A stretch of DNA of 64,000 bases from Harenicola maris. GTDB taxonomy: Bacteria > Pseudomonadota > Alphaproteobacteria > Rhodobacterales > Rhodobacteraceae. Location of the stretch: assembly GCA_018524345.1 (NCBI GenBank), contig JADQAZ010000004.1, positions 213,182 through 277,181 of the forward strand, read 5' to 3'. Shown here in pieces: positions 23,383 to 30,546 of the stretch. Made by a program: the position numbers and the translations under genes. How positions within the stretch are numbered: the stretch's first letter is position 1; each line of letters opens with the position of its first letter. The notes beneath the pieces are model-generated. The model worked only from the letters and a program-made list of their open reading frames with translations, was not told where the DNA came from and made no database searches.

Positions 23383-25422
23383 ATGATTGACAGTCTACTC
23401 TCTCTGTTTGGCGCAGTGGTTGATATCGCATTCAGCATTCGCATCATTGATGTGATGTGGGCGACATTGCTGGGCATCTGCGTTGGTGCCCTGCCGGGGC
23501 TGACGGCGACGCTGGGCGTGGCTTTGATGACGACCCTGACCTTTGATCTGGAGCCCGAGCGGGCGATCCTGATCCTGATTTCCATGTATATCGGCGCGAT
23601 CTACGGCGGCAGCCGCAGCGCCATTTTGCTCAATATCCCCGGAACGCCGGCCAATGCGGCGACCTCGCTGGATGGCTATGCTCTTGCGCGGGCGGGCAAG
23701 GCGGGGCCTGCTATGGCGGTTGCGACGCTGGGGTCTTTCTGGGGCTCTCTTGTCGGGATGGTCGCGCTGGCGCTGATTGCGCCGACACTGGCGGAATTTG
23801 CCCTTGGCTTTGGCGCCTACGAGTTTTTCTGGCTGGCGGTGTTTGGCGTGCTTGTCTCGGGGCAGCTGACCGCGCTGGACGATCCGATCAAGGGCTGGAT
23901 CGCGGGCTTTCTGGGCCTGCTGGTCGCCATGGTCGGGCAGGAGGGCATTCATGCGGTGCCGCGGTTTTCCTATGGCAGCGGCGATCTGGCGGGGGGCATC
24001 GGCCTGTTGCCTGCCATGGTCGGGGCCTTTGGGTTTGCCGAGATCCTGTCGGTGATGCGGCAGGCCAATTACGAGGTTGTGGCCAATAAGGTGGGCCGTG
24101 TGTTGTCCGGCATCGGGGATGGGCTGCGCTATTGGCGCACTGCCATTCGCAGCGGGATCATCGGTACCTTCATGGGGCTGATCCCCGGTGTGGGCGAGGA
24201 CATGGGATCATGGGCCAGCTACGCCGCCGCCCGCGCCCGCAGCAAGGAGCGCGAAAAATTTGGCAAGGGCTCTACCGAGGGCCTCTTGGCCGCCGAGACG
24301 GGCAATAACGCCGCCGTTCCCGGCGCGCTGATCCCTGTGCTGACCCTTGGGGTGCCCGGCTCTGCCCCGGCGGCGGTCTTGTTGGCGGCCATGGTGATCC
24401 ACGGGGTGCGCCCCGGGCCGCTGATTATGATCGAGGCGCCGGACTTTGTGTTCAGCGTGGTTGGCATGGTCTTTATGGCCACATTGGCCATGGCGGTGTT
24501 CGGCCTTTTGCTAACGCGGCCCTTGCTTCAGGTGCTGCGGGTGCGGCGCGAGGTTTTGATGCCGATCATCTTTGTGCTTTGCACGGTGGGGGCCTTTGCC
24601 ATCGCCAGCCGGATGTTTGACGTTTACGTCATGCTGTTCTTTGGCATCGCGGGCTTCATCCTGCGGGAGTTGAAATTCCCCATGGCGCCCCTGATCCTCG
24701 GGATCGTTTTGGGGGATATTCTGGACAAGAACCTGCGGCGGGGGCTGGTGCTGAGTGACGGGGAGTTGACGCCCTTCCTTACCCGCCCGATCAGCGCGGT
24801 TTTGTGGGTCACGGCGCTGGGCTTTATTTTGTTGTCGATGCCTGCGGTGCGCCGTTGGATTGGCGGGCTTTGGGGGCGGGGTGAGGCGGCGGTGCAAACC
24901 GCCCCGACGTCGCCCGCCAAGGCCTCCGCACCCGATAGCATTGCGGCCCTCGTCCTGTTTGCCTTTGCGGCGCTGGCCCTGATCGAGAGTCTGCGGATGG
25001 AGGGCCTGTCGCATCTGGACATCAACCCCTTCACCGCGCCGGGGGTGGTGCCTGCCATGGTCAGCTTTGCCCTGTTGCTCTGCACTGCTGCCTTCCTGCT
25101 GCGCAATCTTCGGCGGGGCGGCTTTGCGGGGATCGGGCGCGAGACTTTCCGCATTGACTGGGCCGATGGGGCGGTGCGCCGTGTTGCGCTGACCCTTGGT
25201 CTGACCCTGACTTTCGCCTTGGGGATGATCGGGCATTTGCCCTTTGCCATTGCGGCCTCGCTGTTTGTCTTTGCCTTTCTGGTGCTGCTGGACCGGCGGA
25301 CCCTGCCGGGGCTGGGGGATATTCAGGCGCGGCCGCTGATCTTTGCCGCTGTGCTCTCGCTTGTTGTCGGGTTCGGGGTGCAGGCGCTGTTCTCCGAAGT
25401 CTTTCTTGTTCGTTTGCCGTAA
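23383..25422 (+). CDS. TTT transporter permease, TctA-TctB fusion
   Basis: A 679-residue inner-membrane protein combining both permease subunits. Residues 1 to about 500 are TctA: GALPGLTATLGVALMTTLTF, YGGSRSAILLNIPGTPA, GLIPGVGEDMGSWASYAAA and GVPGSAPAAVLLAA are all family hallmarks. After a linker rich in Ala/Pro (about 505-525), the last 155 residues form a four-helix TctB-like domain with VVPAMVSFALLLCTAAFLL. Normally tctB is a separate gene between tctC and tctA, and none is present here. Function: secondary uptake of the ligand delivered by the TctC receptor. Confidence 0.86.
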   Translation: MIDSLLSLFGAVVDIAFSIRIIDVMWATLLGICVGALPGLTATLGVALMTTLTFDLEPERAILILISMYIGAIYGGSRSAILLNIPGTPANAATSLDGYALARAGKAGPAMAVATLGSFWGSLVGMVALALIAPTLAEFALGFGAYEFFWLAVFGVLVSGQLTALDDPIKGWIAGFLGLLVAMVGQEGIHAVPRFSYGSGDLAGGIGLLPAMVGAFGFAEILSVMRQANYEVVANKVGRVLSGIGDGLRYWRTAIRSGIIGTFMGLIPGVGEDMGSWASYAAARARSKEREKFGKGSTEGLLAAETGNNAAVPGALIPVLTLGVPGSAPAAVLLAAMVIHGVRPGPLIMIEAPDFVFSVVGMVFMATLAMAVFGLLLTRPLLQVLRVRREVLMPIIFVLCTVGAFAIASRMFDVYVMLFFGIAGFILRELKFPMAPLILGIVLGDILDKNLRRGLVLSDGELTPFLTRPISAVLWVTALGFILLSMPAVRRWIGGLWGRGEAAVQTAPTSPAKASAPDSIAALVLFAFAALALIESLRMEGLSHLDINPFTAPGVVPAMVSFALLLCTAAFLLRNLRRGGFAGIGRETFRIDWADGAVRRVALTLGLTLTFALGMIGHLPFAIAASLFVFAFLVLLDRRTLPGLGDIQARPLIFAAVLSLVVGFGVQALFSEVFLVRLP

Positions 25423-25433
25423 GGGGCCCTGAA

Positions 25434-26270
25434 ATGCAGTTTTGCCTATGTAACGAAGTGCTGCGTGACCTGCCATTCGAGCAGCAATGCCGCATGGCCG
25501 CGCAGCTTGGCTATAGCGGGATCGAGCTGGCCCCCTTTACCCTTGGCGATGCGCCGCATCTGATGCCTGCCGCGCGGCGGCGCGAGGTGCGGGCCATGGC
25601 CGAGGATGCGGGGGTGCCGATCATCGGGTTGCATTGGCTTTTGGTGGCGCCCGAGGGGCTGTCGATCACCTCGTCTGACCCTGATCGTGCGGGCAAGACC
25701 CGTGATGTGATGCTGCGTCTGGTGGAGCTTTGCGCCGATCTGGGGGGCAGGGTGCTCGTCCATGGCTCTCCGGGGCAGCGTGATCCGGCCCATGCGCCCA
25801 GCCCCGCCGCCGCGCGCAGCATTGCCCTTGACCATTTCGCCGCCGCTGGCCGCGCCGCGGCGCAGGCGGGGCTGACCTATTGCATAGAGCCGCTGGCCCC
25901 GCGCGAGACGCCCTTTATCAACACCGTGGCCGAGGCCATCTCCATGGTGGAGGAGGCGGACACGCCGGGGCTGAAGACCATGATCGACACCTCTGCTGCG
26001 AGCCTGTCGGAAAGCCTGCCTGTGGCGCAGGTGATCCGCGATTTTTGGCCGGGGGGGCAGCTGGCCCATATTCAGGTGAATGACCGCAACCGCCGTGCGC
26101 CGGGGCAGGGGGGCGACAGTTTCGGCCCCGTTCTGCAGGCGCTGCGCGATGTGGGCTATGGCGGGCCGATCTCTGTCGAGCCGTTTATTTATGAGCCCGA
26201 CGGGCCGACCACGGCGGCTGTGGCGATTGGATACCTCAAGGCACTTTGCGAGGGGGATCCCCATGGGTGA
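25434..26270 (+). CDS. Sugar phosphate isomerase/epimerase-like TIM barrel
   Basis: A 278-residue AP-endonuclease-2-like TIM barrel related to hydroxypyruvate isomerase and keto-sugar epimerases. Likely metal ligands are Glu in TYCIEPLAP, Asp in MIDTSAA, His in LAHIQVND and Glu in ISVEPFIY. It begins QFCLCNEVLRDLPFEQQCRMAAQLGYSGIEL, with the first barrel strand at the start. It overlaps the next gene by eight bases and follows the permease by 11 bases, so it is an operon member. It probably isomerises or epimerises the imported sugar acid or its oxo derivative. Confidence 0.8.
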   Translation: MQFCLCNEVLRDLPFEQQCRMAAQLGYSGIELAPFTLGDAPHLMPAARRREVRAMAEDAGVPIIGLHWLLVAPEGLSITSSDPDRAGKTRDVMLRLVELCADLGGRVLVHGSPGQRDPAHAPSPAAARSIALDHFAAAGRAAAQAGLTYCIEPLAPRETPFINTVAEAISMVEEADTPGLKTMIDTSAASLSESLPVAQVIRDFWPGGQLAHIQVNDRNRRAPGQGGDSFGPVLQALRDVGYGGPISVEPFIYEPDGPTTAAVAIGYLKALCEGDPHG

Positions 26271-27702
26271 GGCGCTTGAGATCAAGCTGGCCGATCTGCG
26301 CATCGGGCTTGCCAATGTGCATGCGCGCATTCCCTTCCGCTTTGGCAATGCCACCATTCGCCATGTCTCTCAGGCTGTGGTCGAGGTGGAGGTCGAGACG
26401 CGGGACGGCGCGCGGGCCAAGGGCTATGCCGCCGATTTCCTGTCCTACGCTTGGTTTGACAAGCGGCCCGGCAAAACCCCGGCGGAGGGGAGCGCGGCAT
26501 TGCTGGCCTCGATCCAGTCGGCTGGCGCGGCTTGGCTGGATGCGGGGTTTGGCACGCCCTTTGCCCTGTGGCGCGATCTGCACCGCGGGCAGGAGGAGGC
26601 GAGCCTTGCGCGTGGCAGCAACCGGCTGAGCGGCAATTTTGGCGTCTCGATGATCGAGCGGGCGGTGATAGACGCTGTTGGGCGGCTTTCGGGCCTTGGC
26701 TTTCATGATCTGCTGTTCGGCGGGCAGCTGGGCATCGAGGAACCTTCGGTCTTTGCCGAACTGCCCCAAGGGGCGGTGGTGACCTCGCTGCCGCTCTTGC
26801 CGCGCCGCCGGATGGATCTGCGCCATACGGTGGGCCTGATTGATCCCCTGACGGCGGCGGAGAACACCGCGCCGCTGAATGATGGCCTGCCAGAGACCCT
26901 TGAGGATTACCTTAGGGCGCAGGGGCTGCGCAGCCTCAAGGTCAAGATCGGCGGCGATGTGGAGGAAAGCATCGCGCGGCTCAAGGCCATCGCGGCGCTT
27001 TTGGCGCGGGTGGAGCGCCCCGTCACCATAACGCTGGACGGGAACGAGCAATTCGCCAGCATGGAGGCCTTTGCCGCCCTTGCCGAGGCGGCGCGGAGCG
27101 CGCCGGAGCTGGAGGCGCTTTGGCGCAGTGTGCTGTTCGTCGAGCAACCGGTGGAGCGGGAGGCGGCCATGCAGGAGCCCCTGACCGCGCAGGTGCAGGC
27201 GGCGATTGGCAAGCCGCTGATCATCGACGAATCCGATGGCTGGGCCACGGCCTTCAAGGAGGCCATGGCGCTGGGCTACTGCGGGGTCAGTCACAAGAAC
27301 TGCAAGGGGGTGTTCCGGTCTTTCCTGAACAATGCCTTGGCGGCGCAGCGCAACGAGGCGCTGGGCGAGGCGCGGTATTTCCTGTCGGCGGAGGACCTGA
27401 GCTGTTTGCCGGTGGTGTCCCTGAACGCCGATCTGGCCGCCGCGGCGAGCCTTGGCATAGGGCATATCGAACGCAACGGGCATCATTATTTCAACGGGCT
27501 GAAACACCTCAGCCTGCCGGAGCAGGATGCCGCCATTGCCGATTACGGCGGGCTTTATGCGCGCGGCGCAGGCGGCGTTGCCCTTGCGGTGCATGGCGGC
27601 GCTGTGGAGACCTCGGGCCTGTTTGGGCCGGGGTTCGGCGTCAGGACACCGCCGGATATGGACAGGCTGCTTTCACCGCAGGAGTGGCAGTTTGATGCGT
27701 GA
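26263..27702 (+). CDS. Enolase-superfamily sugar-acid dehydratase-like protein
   Basis: A 479-residue protein of the mandelate racemase/enolase superfamily. In the barrel, LKVKIG holds the Lys226-X-Lys228 base pair, ITLDGNEQF a metal aspartate (Asp259), LFVEQP Glu294 and IIDESDGW a third acid (Asp322/Glu323); GVSHKNCKG (Lys345) ends the set. The capping domain contains YAADFLSYAWFDKRPGK. It is longer than typical MR-family dehydratases of 360-400 residues, with about 80 extra residues, partly around 160-220. Expected chemistry is proton abstraction alpha to a carboxylate and loss of water. The ATG at 26263 overlaps the isomerase gene by eight bases. Confidence 0.78.
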   Translation: MGEALEIKLADLRIGLANVHARIPFRFGNATIRHVSQAVVEVEVETRDGARAKGYAADFLSYAWFDKRPGKTPAEGSAALLASIQSAGAAWLDAGFGTPFALWRDLHRGQEEASLARGSNRLSGNFGVSMIERAVIDAVGRLSGLGFHDLLFGGQLGIEEPSVFAELPQGAVVTSLPLLPRRRMDLRHTVGLIDPLTAAENTAPLNDGLPETLEDYLRAQGLRSLKVKIGGDVEESIARLKAIAALLARVERPVTITLDGNEQFASMEAFAALAEAARSAPELEALWRSVLFVEQPVEREAAMQEPLTAQVQAAIGKPLIIDESDGWATAFKEAMALGYCGVSHKNCKGVFRSFLNNALAAQRNEALGEARYFLSAEDLSCLPVVSLNADLAAAASLGIGHIERNGHHYFNGLKHLSLPEQDAAIADYGGLYARGAGGVALAVHGGAVETSGLFGPGFGVRTPPDMDRLLSPQEWQFDA

Positions 27703-27738
27703 TTTTACCGATTTAACGACAACAAAGGGGCCGCGACT

Positions 27739-28764
27739 ATGACGGAACTTCCGACCCACCTTTCCGGGGAAACCGAGCTTGAAGAGATCATGACGCGGCC
27801 CACTGCTGAGCTGATTTCTGATCTGCAATCCATTGACGGGGACATCATGATCCTCGGGGTTGCGGGGAAAATGGGCCTGACCCTTGCCCGCATGGCCAAG
27901 CGCGCCGCGCCGGACAAGCGGGTGATCGGGGTGGCGCGGTTCTCTGCCCCCGGATCGCGCGAGGGGCTGGAGGCGATTGGCGTGGAAACCGTGGCTTGTG
28001 ATCTGCTCGACCGGGCGCAGATCGAGGCGCTGGAGCCGGTGAAGAATGTGCTCTTCATGGCGGGCCGCAAGTTTGGCGCGGCGCAGGACCAGCCCGCCAC
28101 TTGGGCGATGAATGCCTATGTGCCCGCCCTTGTCGCCGAAAGGTTCAAGGACAGCCGCATCATCGCCTTTTCCACCGCCTGCGTTTACGCCCTGAGCGAT
28201 GTGGAGGGGAGCGGCTCTATCGAGGAGCATGCCCTGACGCCGCCCGGCGAATACGCCAATTCCTGTGTCGGGCGCGAGCGGATGTTCGAGTATTTCTCGG
28301 CCCAGCACCGCACCCCGGGGCGGCTCTTTCGTCTGTGCTATGCCATCGACATGCGCTACGGCGTGTTGCACGACATTGCCACGGCTGTCTGGAACGATCA
28401 GCCTGTTTCCCTTGCCATGAGCCATGCCAATGTTCTGTGGCAGGGGGATGCCAATGCGATTGCCCTGCGCCTTTTGGCCCATTGCACCGTGCCCAGCAGC
28501 CCGATCAATGTCTCTGGCCCCGAAAAGATCGAGATCAGGAAGGTCGCTGAGGAATTCGGCCGCCTTTTTGGCAAGGAGGTCAGCTTCACCGGAAGGCCGG
28601 AAAAGAGCGCATGGCTGGTCAATACCAAGCTGCAGCAATCCATGTTCGGCAAGCCGACAGTGGGCATTGACCAGTTGATCGGCTGGACCGCCGATTGGGT
28701 GCAGAACGACAGGGGCAGCCTCGGCAAACCCACCCATTTTGAAGTCAGGGATGGAACATACTAA
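27739..28764 (+). CDS. NAD-dependent epimerase/dehydratase-like SDR lacking the catalytic lysine
   Basis: A 341-residue extended-SDR protein. The Rossmann motif is MILGVAGKMGLTLA (Gly40, 43, 46), and FSTACVYA is the usual Ser/Thr strand. The active-site Tyr172 is present, but the lysine four residues later is Cys176 (EYANSCVGRE). The later NVSGPEKIEIRKVAEEFGRLFGKEV is typical of sugar epimerases. It may therefore be a poor redox enzyme, use another base, or bind a ligand only. The stop codon overlaps the TetR start (TAATG). Likely role: oxidation or epimerisation of the sugar acid or an intermediate. Confidence 0.75.
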   Translation: MTELPTHLSGETELEEIMTRPTAELISDLQSIDGDIMILGVAGKMGLTLARMAKRAAPDKRVIGVARFSAPGSREGLEAIGVETVACDLLDRAQIEALEPVKNVLFMAGRKFGAAQDQPATWAMNAYVPALVAERFKDSRIIAFSTACVYALSDVEGSGSIEEHALTPPGEYANSCVGRERMFEYFSAQHRTPGRLFRLCYAIDMRYGVLHDIATAVWNDQPVSLAMSHANVLWQGDANAIALRLLAHCTVPSSPINVSGPEKIEIRKVAEEFGRLFGKEVSFTGRPEKSAWLVNTKLQQSMFGKPTVGIDQLIGWTADWVQNDRGSLGKPTHFEVRDGTY

Positions 28765-29465
28765 TGGCAGCATCAGCCCCAAAACCCAAAGCAGGCGAGG
28801 CGGTGGACGCCCCCGTGCGCCGTGATCCGGTGCAAACCCAGGCCAATATCCTGAAGGCCGCGACCCATGAATTTGCCGCCTATGGCTTTCAGGGCGCGCG
28901 CACCGATCGCATCGCCCTTGATGCGGGCATCGGCAAGCGGATGATCTTTCACTATTTCGACTCCAAGGAGGGGCTGTTTGCCGCCGTTCTTGAGGGGGTC
29001 TATGCGCGGATCCGGACGGCGGAGGAGGGCCTTGATCTGACCAATCGCTCGCCGGTGGAGGCCATCGCCGCCCTCGTCGGCTTCAGCTTTGACTGGTATA
29101 CGCGCAACCCCGAATTCGTGCCGCTGCTGAACGAGGAAAACCTGCATCAGGGGCGGCATCTGCGCGGCTCCCACCGGGCCAAGGACCTGACCATGCCCTT
29201 GGTGGACAAGCTGCAAGATATCCTCAAGCGCGGCGAGGAGGAGGGGGTGTTCCGCTCCGGGGTTGATCCGGTTGACCTTTATATCTCTATCGCGGCGATC
29301 GGGTATTTCTACTTTTCCAACACCTACACCCTTGGCCGCATCTTTGACCGCGACTTTGCCAAGGAAGAGCTGATCGCAAAGCGCCGCAGCCATGTGATCG
29401 ATATGATCAGCAGCTATCTGATGTTTGACCCTGGCCCAGAAGGCCGGACAGGAGGGGCGCCATGA
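28764..29465 (+). CDS. TetR/AcrR-family transcriptional regulator
   Basis: A 233-residue regulator. The DNA-binding domain (about residues 20-72) reads ILKAATHEFAAYGFQGARTDRIALDAGIGKRMIFHYFDSKEGLFAAVL, the standard TetR HTH. The remainder is a helical ligand domain with FDWYTRNPEFVPLLNEEN, common in the RutR-like branch. It is encoded inside the operon, overlapping the SDR gene by one base and the aldolase gene by four. The palindrome at 22215-22238 is its likely operator, giving feedback control by a pathway intermediate. Confidence 0.86.
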   Translation: MAASAPKPKAGEAVDAPVRRDPVQTQANILKAATHEFAAYGFQGARTDRIALDAGIGKRMIFHYFDSKEGLFAAVLEGVYARIRTAEEGLDLTNRSPVEAIAALVGFSFDWYTRNPEFVPLLNEENLHQGRHLRGSHRAKDLTMPLVDKLQDILKRGEEEGVFRSGVDPVDLYISIAAIGYFYFSNTYTLGRIFDRDFAKEELIAKRRSHVIDMISSYLMFDPGPEGRTGGAP

Positions 29466-30517
29466 TGACCGACCATATCCCCAGCGCGGCGCTTGCCGCC
29501 TTTCAGGCGGGCGGGGTTATTCCGGCCCATCCGCTGGCCCTGACGGCGGAGCGAAAGCTGGACGAGGCGCGGCAGATCGCGCTGAGCCGCTATTACCTTG
29601 ATGCGGGCGTCACCGGCATGGCCGTGGGCGTTCATACGACGCAGTTCGAAATCCGCGACCACGGGCTGTTCCGCCCGGTTCTGGAAATGGCGGCAGAGCA
29701 GGCGCGAGAATGGTCCGATACGCCGCGCTTTATGATCGCAGGGGCGGTTGGCGATACGGCGCAGGCAGTGCGCGAGGCACAGGTGGCGCGCGATCTTGGC
29801 TATCACGCGGTGCTGCTGTCCCTTGCGGGGCGCGAGGGCACGGATGCGGAGCTGATCGCCCATTGCCGTGAGGTCTCGCAGGTGCTGCCCCTGATCGGGT
29901 TCTATTTGCAAACCTCCATGGGCGGGCCGGTGTTGTCAGAGGCGTTCTGGCGCGGCTTTGCCGAGATCGACAATGTGGTGGGCATCAAGATGGCGCCCTT
30001 TGACCGCTATCGCACCATCGACGTGGTGCGCGCCGTGGTGGCCGCCGGGCGCGAGGAGGAGATCACCCTTTACACCGGCAATGACGATCACATCGTTGCC
30101 GACCTGCTGACCCCCTTCGAGGTGATGCGCGGGGGCAAGCCGGTTACGGTGCGGATCAAGGGCGGCCTTCTGGGCCATTGGGCGGTCTGGACCCGCGCCG
30201 CAGTTCTGATGATGGAGCGTTTGAAGGCGCTGGACCCTGCCGCGCCGATTGACCCTGCGTGGTTGGCGCTGGATGCGCGCACCACCGATGCGAATTCCGC
30301 CTTCTTTGATGCGGCGAACGGGTATCAGGGGGTGATTGCGGGCATCCATGAGGTGCTGCACCGGCAGGGCCTTTTGGCGGGCACATGGTGCCTCAATCCG
30401 GCAGAGGCAATGGGGCCGGGGCAGGGGGAGAAGATCAGCCGCGTTTATGCCGATTACCCCGACCTGAACGACGACGCCTTTATCCGCGAGAACCTGCCCC
30501 GCTGGCTGTCCCCCTAA
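29462..30517 (+). CDS. Dihydrodipicolinate synthase (DapA/NAL)-family aldolase
   Basis: A 351-residue class I lyase of the DapA/N-acetylneuraminate lyase family. The Schiff-base lysine is Lys176 in VVGIKMAPFDRY and the catalytic tyrosine Tyr148 in GFYLQTSMGG. It is longer than typical members (about 300). It is last in the operon after an isomerase, an enolase-superfamily protein and an SDR, so a retro-aldol cleavage of a 2-oxo-3-deoxy sugar acid to pyruvate or a hydroxy-analogue is the expected role. The stop codon sits in the loop of a hairpin. Confidence 0.82.
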   Translation: MMTDHIPSAALAAFQAGGVIPAHPLALTAERKLDEARQIALSRYYLDAGVTGMAVGVHTTQFEIRDHGLFRPVLEMAAEQAREWSDTPRFMIAGAVGDTAQAVREAQVARDLGYHAVLLSLAGREGTDAELIAHCREVSQVLPLIGFYLQTSMGGPVLSEAFWRGFAEIDNVVGIKMAPFDRYRTIDVVRAVVAAGREEEITLYTGNDDHIVADLLTPFEVMRGGKPVTVRIKGGLLGHWAVWTRAAVLMMERLKALDPAAPIDPAWLALDARTTDANSAFFDAANGYQGVIAGIHEVLHRQGLLAGTWCLNPAEAMGPGQGEKISRVYADYPDLNDDAFIRENLPRWLSP

Positions 30518-30525
30518 GGGGACAG
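30506..30525. terminator. Hairpin with the aldolase stop codon in its loop
   Basis: CTGTCCCC (30506-30513) and GGGGACAG (30518-30525) form a perfect 8-bp stem with loop CTAA that includes the TAA stop of the aldolase gene. It lies between convergent genes and could act in both directions. No T-run follows. Confidence 0.55.
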
Positions 30526-30546
30526 GCCTAGGTCGGGTGGCCGTGC

